Notes under the pieces: model-generated
Told to the model about the DNA's origin: nothing
What the model saw: the letters and a program-made list of their open reading frames with translations, nothing else
Databases searched by the model: none
Source of the DNA: Bacteroidia bacterium
GTDB taxonomy: Bacteria > Bacteroidota > Bacteroidia > B-17B0 > Aurantibacillaceae
DNA length: 64,000 nucleotides
Assembly: GCA_018000995.1 (NCBI GenBank)
Contig: JAGNIU010000009.1
Location: 54,406-118,405 of the forward strand
Direction of reading: 5' to 3'
Position numbers and translations under genes: made by a program
Part shown: positions 23,354-31,352 of the stretch, piece by piece
Layout: every line of letters begins with the position of its first letter
How positions within the stretch are numbered: position 1 is the stretch's first letter

Positions 23354-24885
23354 TGAAAATTTTAAGTGCTGAACAGATAAAAGTTTGTGATGCGTTCACC
23401 ATAAAAAATGAACCAATTGCATCTATTGATTTAATGGAGCGGGCTGCTACTGCTTGTATAAAACATATTGTAAAAAACGCTTCGATCGACTCTGACTTTG
23501 TTATTTTCTGTGGAAAAGGAAATAATGGCGGTGATGGTTTAGCCATTGCTCGTTTTTTAATCAAAAGAAATTATTCTGTAAAAGTTTACGTCCTAAATCA
23601 CTCTGAAAACGCTAGTGAAGACTTCACAATAAATTTAGAACGATTAAAAGAATTAAAACCGGAAGCTTTATTTTACATTGACAAAGAAGAAGATTTAAAG
23701 CCAATTGAAATTACATCAAACTCCTTAGTGATTGATGCTTTGTTTGGAACCGGATTAAACAAACCATTATCCGGAATTGTTGCTTCTTTGGTTAACTTCA
23801 TAAACGCCACTAAAATTTTTGTCATTAGTATTGATATACCTTCGGGATTGTATGCTGACAAACCCAATGACAATGATGATGTAATTGTACAAAGTTCAGT
23901 TACGTTGAGTTTTCAGTTTCCGAAATTATCTTTTTTAATGCCGCAGAATGGAATTTACGTTCCTGAATTTGAAGTGTTGGATATTGGATTAGATAAAACG
24001 TTTATTCATAATATTTTTACGCCGCATTATTACATTACTAAATCTGATTTACAACCTCTACTAAAACAACGCGCTAAATTTTCTCATAAGGGAAAATATG
24101 GTCACGCACTTTTAGTTGCCGGCGCTTATGGCAAAATGGGTGCTTCTGTTATTGCCGCAAAAGCTTGTTTAAGAAGTGGTGCAGGAATGTTAACTGTACA
24201 AACGCCCAAGAAAGGAATTGATATTTTACAGACTTCTATACCCGAAGCCATGGTAAACCCTGATACTGATGAAGAATTAATTACCGAGTTACCGAACATG
24301 GATAAAATTACCGCGGTGGGAATTGGTCCGGGTATTGGAACGGAAGCTGTAACTGAAAGTGTGATTAAAAAATTATTGAATTATATTTTACCAATGGTAT
24401 TTGATGCTGACGCAATAAATATTTTAGCCAATAATAAAACATGGTTAAGTTTTTTAGCACCTGATACTATTTTAACACCGCATGTAAAAGAATTTGACAG
24501 ACTCACACACCTGCCCGACCGGCAGGCGGGAAAACACATTAACGATTTTGAACGTTTAGAAAGCGCTAGGCAATTTGCGATTAAACACCGTTGCATTTTA
24601 GTTTTAAAAAGCGCTTACACACAAACTGTAATGCCTGATGGAAATGTTTTCTTCAACTCAACAGGAAACGCAGGACTTGCCAAAGGCGGAAGTGGCGATA
24701 CTTTAACCGGAATTATTTTAGGGCTATTAGCAAGAGGTTACACGCCACCCCAAGCTGCTTTAATTAGCGTTTATATCCACGGCTCAGCAGCTGACTCTTG
24801 TTTAAAGAAAATATACATTGAAAGTGTATTAGCGACTGATGTTATTGCAAAGTTGCCCAAAGCTTTTGAGAAGTTGTATGAATAA
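23353..24885 (+). CDS. nnr: Bifunctional NAD(P)H-hydrate epimerase / ADP-dependent dehydratase
   Basis: 510 residues. The N-terminal YjeF/NnrE epimerase domain (1-215) has FCGKGNNGGDGLAIARFL and DALFGTGLNKPLSG. The C-terminal NnrD dehydratase domain (225-510) has GKYGHALLVAGAYGKMGA, VGIGPGIGTE, TPHVKEFDRL and the catalytic NAGLAKGGSGDTLTGII. Together they repair hydrated NADH and NADPH. Residues 386-393 (HLPDRQAG) interrupt the segment between EFDRLT and KHINDFERLE and are encoded by a palindromic repeat insertion (24508-24531), in frame. The insertion lies in a surface-type segment after the TPH motif, so activity may be kept. It is coupled to the 50-residue Cys-rich gene upstream. Confidence 0.95.
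   Translation: MKILSAEQIKVCDAFTIKNEPIASIDLMERAATACIKHIVKNASIDSDFVIFCGKGNNGGDGLAIARFLIKRNYSVKVYVLNHSENASEDFTINLERLKELKPEALFYIDKEEDLKPIEITSNSLVIDALFGTGLNKPLSGIVASLVNFINATKIFVISIDIPSGLYADKPNDNDDVIVQSSVTLSFQFPKLSFLMPQNGIYVPEFEVLDIGLDKTFIHNIFTPHYYITKSDLQPLLKQRAKFSHKGKYGHALLVAGAYGKMGASVIAAKACLRSGAGMLTVQTPKKGIDILQTSIPEAMVNPDTDEELITELPNMDKITAVGIGPGIGTEAVTESVIKKLLNYILPMVFDADAINILANNKTWLSFLAPDTILTPHVKEFDRLTHLPDRQAGKHINDFERLESARQFAIKHRCILVLKSAYTQTVMPDGNVFFNSTGNAGLAKGGSGDTLTGIILGLLARGYTPPQAALISVYIHGSAADSCLKKIYIESVLATDVIAKLPKAFEKLYE
24508..24531. repeat. Palindromic repeat inserted in frame in nnr
   Basis: CCTGCC-CGACC-GGCAGG forms a hairpin within a GC-rich 24-base block in an AT-rich gene. The block encodes HLPDRQAG, a peptide typical of translated copies of the CCTGCC/GGCAGG spacer repeats of Bacteroidota and other bacteria. 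Confidence 0.65.
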
Positions 24886-24890
24886 TCTAT

Positions 24891-25727
24891 TTATATCTTC
24901 TTTACCGGCAACCCAATTTTAGCCGCGATTTCAGCATTACATAATAAATAATTAAAATGATCACTTACTTCTATTCTGTCCGTCTGCCGAATGCTCCCTT
25001 TTTCATCAATATTGTAATTTAAATATCCTAAACCTTTAATATATTCATTTACTTTTTGTGCAATATCCTCTCTTATAATTTCAATAAGCAAGGTTGGTCT
25101 AAATTCTTTCAAATAGGTTGAAAATCCTTCAAGCACTTTTGGTTCGTGTAATTCTGTATCAATTTTTATAAGATCAATCGCTTTGATATTACTTTGTTTT
25201 ATAAATACATCCAAAGTCATGGCTTCCGCTTTAATTATTTCATTATTTGTTGAATAATCGTCAATCTCTACAACCCCATTAGAATTTGAAATTGCTTTTC
25301 TGTATGCATGTATATCATAATTATTAAGAAGAATATTTTTCTTAAACAATGAGAAAAAATAAGGATGCGGTTCAAATGAATACACTTTAGATGAAGGATT
25401 AACTGCCTTTGCTACCAATGAATATATTCCGGTATTCGCGCCAATGTCAATAATAGTTTCAGAAGTTTCACATAATTTGATCCACAGTTTTAGGGATTCT
25501 TTTTCCCAGCCATTTGTAAGTCCTTGCCAGAAAATTTCATTTTCAATGCATAATCCAAAATGATTTACTTTAAAATTTTTTGAATCCGTAACAGGAACAG
25601 TAATTACATCCTTAAAATGTAAATGCTTAAAAACGGATTGCTTTGGTTTCCAAAAAAACTTTAAGGCGGTAAAGATTTGTTTTTTAAATGGTATAAAATC
25701 GTAAATCGCCTTAACTAATTTTTTCAT
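24891..25727 (-). CDS. FkbM-family SAM-dependent methyltransferase
   Basis: 278 residues. The SAM-binding loop is at IIDIGANTGIYSLVAKAVNPSSKVYSFEPHP (split here as DIGANTG and VYSFEPHP), followed by KAISNSNG, the acidic IDLIKIDTELHEPKVLEGF segment and PTLLIEI, which together define FkbM methyltransferases. These usually O-methylate sugars or polyketides. It converges with nnr (5-bp gap between stops). The gene stands alone, so the acceptor is unknown; lipopolysaccharide or glycan decoration is a guess from family behaviour. Confidence 0.88.
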   Translation of the reverse strand: MKKLVKAIYDFIPFKKQIFTALKFFWKPKQSVFKHLHFKDVITVPVTDSKNFKVNHFGLCIENEIFWQGLTNGWEKESLKLWIKLCETSETIIDIGANTGIYSLVAKAVNPSSKVYSFEPHPYFFSLFKKNILLNNYDIHAYRKAISNSNGVVEIDDYSTNNEIIKAEAMTLDVFIKQSNIKAIDLIKIDTELHEPKVLEGFSTYLKEFRPTLLIEIIREDIAQKVNEYIKGLGYLNYNIDEKGSIRQTDRIEVSDHFNYLLCNAEIAAKIGLPVKKI

Positions 25728-25833
25728 TAATGGGTCAATATTCTATAAATATACAAAACATTTAATAGCTCACAACCTGCTCTTCCATTTTAAATCTTGT
25801 TCTAATACTTTGTGCATTTATCCTGCATGACGG

Positions 25834-26490
25834 TTAAATATTAGCAGTGGCCGGGTAGTTTACAATTAAAACTTTATTTGTTTGGTCAACATATCTGTAT
25901 ATTTTGTAATCAATTCCGCGTCTTAGAAATTTTTCCTCAATTGCTTGTAAATTAGTGTAAGGGTTACAGAGTGTATTAAAAATTACTTTACCGGATTGAT
26001 TAAGATGTTCTAATAAATGTCGCCAGAATTCTTGAGTAGTAAATTGGTCCGGCACTTTGTCATCGATAAACAAATCAATAATAATCAAATCAAATTTACT
26101 TTTATTCTCTTTCACATAGCTATATGCATCTGAACATATTATTTTAGTGGACTTATCAGCTACGATATTAAATTCCTTTTCAGCAATTCCAATAATTACA
26201 GGATCTATGTCTACAGCTGTTATTTCACCGTTATAATGAAAATCTTCCCTTAAGGTTTTTAAGACACAACCGCCTCCTAACCCAAGCAATAAAGTGCTAT
26301 TTGTTTTAGACAGCTCCAATTTTTTTAAGGAGAATTTCATTATTCGTTCCAGAGAGCCGTATGAATAATTAGTATTCGTTGTATTCAATAATTTTTTTCC
26401 ATTAATTACTGTTACTTCCAAATTACCACTATGGTCAGATTTAATATTTTTTGTTATTGGGATAAAAAAACTAAGAATTTTTCTTAACAT
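25834..26490 (-). CDS. Spermidine synthase-like class I methyltransferase-fold protein
   Basis: 218 residues. LLLGLGGGCVLKTL is the glycine-rich SAM/dcSAM loop, followed by ITAVDIDPVIIGIAEKEF and DAYSYVKENKSKFDLIIIDLFID, the SpeE-like pattern with the Asp pair. The short N-terminus (about 45 residues, beta strands) lacks the full spermidine synthase N-terminal domain. It could be a SpeE-like methyltransferase rather than an aminopropyltransferase. Transcribed in the same direction as the FkbM gene, with 106 bp between, so a shared transcript is possible but not evident. Confidence 0.75.
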   Translation of the reverse strand: MLRKILSFFIPITKNIKSDHSGNLEVTVINGKKLLNTTNTNYSYGSLERIMKFSLKKLELSKTNSTLLLGLGGGCVLKTLREDFHYNGEITAVDIDPVIIGIAEKEFNIVADKSTKIICSDAYSYVKENKSKFDLIIIDLFIDDKVPDQFTTQEFWRHLLEHLNQSGKVIFNTLCNPYTNLQAIEEKFLRRGIDYKIYRYVDQTNKVLIVNYPATANI

Positions 26491-26582
26491 ATAAGGATCA
26501 TTATCAAATTACTGTACCTTTTGTGAACAAAATGAACTATATATCTATAGTCAAATTTTATAAGACAAATGTACGCAATTCC

Positions 26583-27494
26583 TTAATAGCCTCTTCCCTG
26601 TTCCGCCACTTTAAAGCCCTGCTCTAAAACTTTTTGTTTGGCAGTTTTATCCCACATTACGGGGTTGGTGTGGTTGAAGTGAATGAAATGCAATTTGGCT
26701 TTAGTTTCTCTACTTTCGTTTTTAAAAAACTCCATAGTTTCGCTTACAAATGGATGCGGTACTTCTTCTACTTTACGGTTTTTTAACTCTGTAATCTCAT
26801 TAAAGGTAGCATCAACAAAAGCATAAGTCACTTTTTTTACTTCTTCAATAATACTTTTATTCCATTTTGTCCACTTATCAATATCTGGGATGAATAAGTA
26901 GCTGGCTTTTTCGGTTACAATTTTAAATCCTGCTGTTTCCGAAAACTCATCACGGTGCGGAACAGTATAGGCATGAATCATTATTCCCTTTTGCAATTCC
27001 AGAGCTTCAACTGTATCCATATTATAAAGGGAAATATTTTTCAAAGTCACGAGTTGACTCCACGGTCCGTTGGTTTCTAAAAAGTTTTTCATTTTAGGAA
27101 GAACATAAACCGGGATTTCTTTTGTATTCATGACTTCCCTACCCAATTGCATTAAACCGGTATAATGTCCGATATGTGCATGCGTTAAAAAAATTCCGGA
27201 AGGTAAATAGTTGTAATCGCCTTTAGTCAGCGTTTTAAAATACTGCAATTGCTCTTTAATATCCGGCGTTGCTTCAAACAACCACCAATTTTTAGAAACA
27301 GGATCAACTAAAGCCAAAGAAACTATAAATCGTTTAAGAGAGTCATTTTTCCAAGCCTTATTACAACATTCCTTCTCACAACCCAAATGCGGATAACCCC
27401 CATCCTGAGCAATACCGAGTACTATTACGTTTGATTGAGAGTACCCTCTTGATAAGAAGGAAGTGAGGATTAGTATTTGGAGGAATTGTTTCAA
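26583..27494 (-). CDS. Periplasmic PqqB-like metallo-beta-lactamase-fold protein
   Basis: 303 residues. A signal peptide (to about residue 19) precedes VIVLGIAQDGGYPHLGCEKECC, the PqqB-type opening with extra cysteines, then the metallo-beta-lactamase motif THAHIGH (105-110) and later SYLFIPDIDKW and FVDATFN. The canonical HxHxDH is altered: Gly109 replaces the metal-binding Asp. No other pqq genes (pqqA, C, D, E) are present in the window, so a role in PQQ synthesis is unlikely; export also argues against it. A hydrolase on a periplasmic substrate is the more likely reading. The VOC protein gene is 17 bp upstream on the same strand. Confidence 0.8.
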   Translation of the reverse strand: MKQFLQILILTSFLSRGYSQSNVIVLGIAQDGGYPHLGCEKECCNKAWKNDSLKRFIVSLALVDPVSKNWWLFEATPDIKEQLQYFKTLTKGDYNYLPSGIFLTHAHIGHYTGLMQLGREVMNTKEIPVYVLPKMKNFLETNGPWSQLVTLKNISLYNMDTVEALELQKGIMIHAYTVPHRDEFSETAGFKIVTEKASYLFIPDIDKWTKWNKSIIEEVKKVTYAFVDATFNEITELKNRKVEEVPHPFVSETMEFFKNESRETKAKLHFIHFNHTNPVMWDKTAKQKVLEQGFKVAEQGRGY

Positions 27495-27511
27495 TTTAGG
27501 ATTTAGTGTTA

Positions 27512-27937
27512 TTATTTATGAGAATCCACATTCCCTTCATCATCCAATTTAAGAAACGGGTTGTAAGCAAACTCCCAATAATTATTTTCAATATCTGCAA
27601 CGTAGCCTCTGTATCCGCCCCAAAATACTTTTTCGGGAGCTTTGATAATTTTTACGCCTTTCTTTTTAAAGTCGGCAAACAAATCATCGATTTCCTTTTC
27701 CGAATTCATGTTTATTGCCATTGAGAATTGTTTAAAGCCCGTACCGTCATTCATCACTCCGATATCTTCAGCTAATTCATGTTTAGGATATAATCCAAAA
27801 ATAAATCCATTCAATTTAAAGAATACGATTCCATCGCTATCTTTCATCGTTTCCCACCCAAATTTTTCTTTGTAAAAATCACGCATCGCTTCCAAATCAG
27901 AAACACCAATGGTGAAGAAGGAAATACGTTGTTTCAT
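27512..27937 (-). CDS. VOC superfamily (glyoxalase-like) protein
   Basis: 141 residues forming two beta-alpha-beta-beta-beta modules: ISFFTIGVSDLEAMRDFYKEKFGWE, GIVFFKLNGFIFGLYPKHEL, FKQFSMAINMNSEKEIDDLF and the closing GYVADIENNYWEFAYNPF with the metal-ligand-like Glu. This is the glyoxalase/bleomycin-resistance fold, whose members include lyases, dioxygenases and resistance proteins; the substrate is unknown. It starts 17 bp before the PqqB-like gene and is probably cotranscribed with it. Confidence 0.87.
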   Translation of the reverse strand: MKQRISFFTIGVSDLEAMRDFYKEKFGWETMKDSDGIVFFKLNGFIFGLYPKHELAEDIGVMNDGTGFKQFSMAINMNSEKEIDDLFADFKKKGVKIIKAPEKVFWGGYRGYVADIENNYWEFAYNPFLKLDDEGNVDSHK

Positions 27938-27954
27938 ATACTTTACATATTATA

Positions 27955-28075
27955 TCACCCCTTCGGGGTTAATTCCTGTTGTCTATTCTTGCTATAATAA
28001 TCTCATCCCTTCGGGATTTTCATTCCTAATTCATAATTCTGCATTCTTAATTTTCCAATTCGTCACTCGTAATTC
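27955..28075. repeat. Block of short hairpin and AATTC-type spacer repeats
   Basis: Two CCCTTCGGG hairpins (27956-27968 and 28004-28016) separated by CTATAATAAT are followed by a run of AATTC/TTCGT/AATTCTTA words up to the PAP2 stop codon. Such low-information spacers recur at 35944-36031. No gene is supported here. Confidence 0.6.
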
Positions 28076-28660
28076 TTACTTCGCATTGATCCATTTGTCG
28101 CATTGCCAGGTTAGAAAACTCGAACCTACTCCGACTAAAATTCCAACTAATACATCACTCCCAAAATGCGCGCCTAATCGCATTCGGGAATAGCCAACAA
28201 AACCCGCATAAGTAAAAGCAGGAACAGCTACATACCATTTTTTTGTACTCAAAGTTAAAGCAGTGGCCGTTGCAAAAGCGCAAGATGTATGTCCTGATGG
28301 AAAAGAGAAGCCGGTAGTTTTTTTTCTTAAAACAATATCATCGGGATAAGAGGTATAAGGTCGCGGACGTTTAATACTTCGTTTTAAGGCTTCGGTAATC
28401 AAAATATTTCCGCCAATAGCAATAACAGTTTTTACACCGTTACGTTTCATGGTTTCATCCTTGTTCACATAACCAGTTAACCACAATGCGGCCGGACTAA
28501 TCACCATGAATGGAAAAACACCATCCGATGTAATGCGCATGCTTTCATCCCAAATTTTATGGTCGGTTTTATTGATGCTTTTTAAAATACGTAAGTCAGC
28601 GTTTTGAGAAAAAGAGGCAAAGGAGAAAGAAGTAAGTATAAGGAGTAAGAATTGACGCAT
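28076..28660 (-). CDS. PAP2-family phosphatase, membrane-associated
   Basis: 194 residues with a signal peptide or anchor (MRQFLLLILTSFSFASFSQ). All three phosphatase signatures are visible: KRSIKRPRPY (C1), SFPSGHTSCAF (C2) and SRMRLGAHFGSDVLVG (C3, with the catalytic His and the supporting Asp). It could dephosphorylate undecaprenyl pyrophosphate or other lipid phosphates, facing the periplasm. The ORF is shorter than YbjG-type transporters and has only about three helices. It lies 55 bp after the end of the Bat operon, on the same strand. Confidence 0.88.
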   Translation of the reverse strand: MRQFLLLILTSFSFASFSQNADLRILKSINKTDHKIWDESMRITSDGVFPFMVISPAALWLTGYVNKDETMKRNGVKTVIAIGGNILITEALKRSIKRPRPYTSYPDDIVLRKKTTGFSFPSGHTSCAFATATALTLSTKKWYVAVPAFTYAGFVGYSRMRLGAHFGSDVLVGILVGVGSSFLTWQCDKWINAK

Positions 28661-28715
28661 AAGAATAACGAAAATAATCTTTTAAGAGATAAGAACAAAA
28701 TAGGCGAGTTTTATA

Positions 28716-29468
28716 TTAGAACACACCAACATCACTCAAACGCAACCAACCTTCGTTGCCATTTTCGAGTTTAATGAGAATCCAATCTGCATTTGGTTCC
28801 ACTATACGAACGCGTGTGCCTTCGTGTAAACCAAATTTAGAAGTGGATGTAGAAGTTGGTTCGGTATAAACTTTTGTCTCGGCAGCGGTAATAATAGCGA
28901 AACTATTTTCCTCCTTTGCCTTCTTAGCAGAGTTACCCAGAAAGTAAACAATAAAGAAACTAATTAATAATACTACCGAAACGAAAAATGAAAGTCGTTT
29001 TACAAATACACTTGGACCGGCAATAAATAAATACAAGAACAAAAAGAATAATGCACAAGCGCCAATACTTAACCAAGCCCAGACTGTAGTGGTGAAACTG
29101 CTCAATACATTTGTTTTCACGGCACTGATGAAGAAATTTTCCTTTACCTCAATTTTATCAATGGTTTTTGTGTAAGCGAGATTCAGATTATTTCTTACAT
29201 CTTCATCCTTATGATTTAATTTTTTGGCTCGTTCGTAATTGTAAATAGCTTTACCTAATTGTCGGTTACGATAATAGGCGTTTCCTAAATTATAATACAA
29301 TTGATAAGAAGTATAACCTTCCTTTAGCAATTCCTCGTATGCTTCAATAGCCTTTTTGTATTCGCGTTTTTCGTAAGCAGTTTCGGCTTTCTTAAGCAAA
29401 TCGTTTGAGAATGAAGCTAAACTTAGCATCATCATCACAACTGTAAATATGTTTCTTACTTTAAACAT
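28716..29468 (-). CDS. batE: BatE: TPR protein with membrane anchor and C-terminal SH3 domain
   Basis: 250 residues: signal peptide, three TPR units (KAETAYEKREYKKAIEAYEEL, YNLGNAYYRNRQLGKAIYNYERA, LNHKDEDVRNNLNLAY), two membrane helices (about 125-180) and a bacterial SH3 domain at the C-terminus (FAIITAAETKVYTEPTSTS, GTRVRIVEPNADWILIKL, GWLRLSDV). This is the BatE layout of Bacteroidota aerotolerance operons. It overlaps batD by 8 bases (ATG at 29468, batD stop at 29461), indicating translational coupling. The biochemical role of the Bat complex is not settled; a role in oxygen tolerance and envelope stress is from work in Bacteroides. Confidence 0.9.
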   Translation of the reverse strand: MFKVRNIFTVVMMMLSLASFSNDLLKKAETAYEKREYKKAIEAYEELLKEGYTSYQLYYNLGNAYYRNRQLGKAIYNYERAKKLNHKDEDVRNNLNLAYTKTIDKIEVKENFFISAVKTNVLSSFTTTVWAWLSIGACALFFLFLYLFIAGPSVFVKRLSFFVSVVLLISFFIVYFLGNSAKKAKEENSFAIITAAETKVYTEPTSTSTSKFGLHEGTRVRIVEPNADWILIKLENGNEGWLRLSDVGVF

Positions 29469-31317
29469 GTTTCACTTCACTTTCAATAGTCGAAATTAAT
29501 TCAACAGTATTATTATAAACTGCTTGCAAATCGCCACTCACCGCACCCGGAGCATATTTAGCATACTCACACTGGTTAATGGTGTCAAATAATTTTACTT
29601 GTGTGTCAGGGCGAATAGAGCGTAATTGTAATTCCTTGGTGATATTTTCTTTCGATAAATCTGCTACCGGAATATTAAATTTATTTCCTAAATAACTATT
29701 TAAAGCATTTGTTACCTCTGTATAGAAAGCTTCTTTGTTATTTTGCTTCATTTGTTTCTCAGCACTTACCAATTGCTTTTTCGCGAAGCTCGCAGCTTTT
29801 CGTCCCTTAACAGCCACAACATCACTATTTTGTTTAATATAGTAGGCACGGTATGCTAAACCTCCCGCAAATAAAATTAACGGGAACACTAATAAAAATA
29901 AATGCATAGATGAATTAAAAAACTCCGCATCACTTTTTTGTAACTCGAAATCTCCTTTCTTAATATATCGGATGTCGTTTTCTGTTTCTTTTACTTCGTG
30001 TTTCAAATGATCGAACACTTGAGCAGAAGCATTACTCTTACCATCACCAGGCGTTACTGTAATTTTCAATTCAGGAGAAGGAATAGTAACGTATTTCTTT
30101 TTATCTAAATCAAAATAACTGAAGTCTAAACTATTTAAAACAAAATCACCCGGTTCACGCGGAATAATTAAATAGTTATACGTTTTAGAACCACTTACTC
30201 CTCCTGCATTCGAAATATTCTCAGTAATTTTTGGTTCGTAGCTTTCAAAACTCTCGGGCAAGGTTAATTTAGGAGCTTCCAATAATTTTAAATTTCCTTT
30301 TCCACTGATAGTGATTTTTAAATTGAAAGCGTCGTTTGCTTTTACAGTATTCTTTGTCGCCTCTACTTTATAATTCAAATTTCCAACTCCACCCGAAAAA
30401 TTAAGAGGCTTCCCTGCTTCAGGAACATCCATTACATTAATTTTCGTTTTCCGACTGTAAGCTTTTACAACCACATCTTCAAAACCACCACCACCAAAAA
30501 ATTGCTCAAAAATATTACGCGGCTTTTTATTACTCTGTTTTCTTACCACACATTCTACTTCAGTTGGGTCAATCGTTAACTCACCTGTACGCTGAGGAAA
30601 AACATAAGTTTTGTTGAATTCTCCAACGTAATAATTTACACCATCCACATTTTCAATCTGCAATTGAACATTTGGAATACCTTCCGGTTGCTGCGACCAA
30701 AACCCATTAAACGCAGGAAACTTTACGTTTTGAAAACCTCTTAAATCAAACCTAGAATAAATTTTTTGTATTACTTGAATCTGTTCTCCAATATAACATT
30801 TCGTTTTGCTGACAATAGTTTTCACAAACACATCATCACCACTGCTTTTTGTAGTTTGTTCATCCGGATTTTGTGTGGATTGCGTTTGTTGCTGTTGTTG
30901 TCCCGCAGGAACAGCTCCTTTTGTTGCTTCAATGTTTACAGCTGTACTTGCAATACTTTGTCCGTTAACCACCATTGTCATTGGACCTATTTGCAATTTT
31001 CCTTCCTTTTTCGCTGCAATTAAAAATGAAATTGAAAATGATTGCGATAAAGCACCATTCACATATTGCATACTCTGACTTGTGTTTGGTCCTGAAAAAA
31101 TATCAAAGTCTTTAAAATTTGGCGGCGTGTAAGTTGATGGCTGTGCATTAACTGTAAATACAACTTGAAAAGCCGCTCCAACTTGTACTTTATTCGCACT
31201 TACTTGAACGGTTAATTTTTGTGCTTTTAAATTTGAAATAGAAAATAGAGCCGCTACAACGCTAAGCATTGCAACCATCCAATTTTTTCTATTTATACTC
31301 TCTATCATTCGTATCAA
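29461..31317 (-). CDS. batD: BatD: periplasmic Ig-like-domain membrane protein
   Basis: 618 residues. A signal anchor (to about residue 32) is followed by serial beta-sandwich domains of the BatD (DUF7507/oxygen-tolerance) family: LTVQVSANKVQVGAAFQVVFTV, VFVKTIVSKTKCYIGEQIQVI, and VKANDAFNLKITISGKGNLKLL. Asn-, Gln- and Pro-rich linkers lie between, with a membrane helix near 470-490 and a C-terminal helical cytoplasmic domain (about 510-618). It lies in order after the batB/C fusion (35-bp gap) and before batE. The 35-bp gap contains a CGCAAAGGCGCAAAGACGC spacer repeat. Confidence 0.92.
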   Translation of the reverse strand: MIRMIESINRKNWMVAMLSVVAALFSISNLKAQKLTVQVSANKVQVGAAFQVVFTVNAQPSTYTPPNFKDFDIFSGPNTSQSMQYVNGALSQSFSISFLIAAKKEGKLQIGPMTMVVNGQSIASTAVNIEATKGAVPAGQQQQQTQSTQNPDEQTTKSSGDDVFVKTIVSKTKCYIGEQIQVIQKIYSRFDLRGFQNVKFPAFNGFWSQQPEGIPNVQLQIENVDGVNYYVGEFNKTYVFPQRTGELTIDPTEVECVVRKQSNKKPRNIFEQFFGGGGFEDVVVKAYSRKTKINVMDVPEAGKPLNFSGGVGNLNYKVEATKNTVKANDAFNLKITISGKGNLKLLEAPKLTLPESFESYEPKITENISNAGGVSGSKTYNYLIIPREPGDFVLNSLDFSYFDLDKKKYVTIPSPELKITVTPGDGKSNASAQVFDHLKHEVKETENDIRYIKKGDFELQKSDAEFFNSSMHLFLLVFPLILFAGGLAYRAYYIKQNSDVVAVKGRKAASFAKKQLVSAEKQMKQNNKEAFYTEVTNALNSYLGNKFNIPVADLSKENITKELQLRSIRPDTQVKLFDTINQCEYAKYAPGAVSGDLQAVYNNTVELISTIESEVKHV

Positions 31318-31352
31318 AGGTTTTCTCGCAAAGGCGCAAAGACGCTAGGTTG

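Noticed and set aside
26583..27494. PQQ biosynthesis gene cluster
   Set aside because: Only a PqqB-like protein is present, it is exported and its metal motif is altered; no pqqA, C, D or E nearby.
30766..31078. Plus-strand ORFs of 85 and 90 residues within batD
   Set aside because: They are antisense shadows of a well-supported gene and are Cys/Ser-rich because of the Gln/Thr codons opposite.
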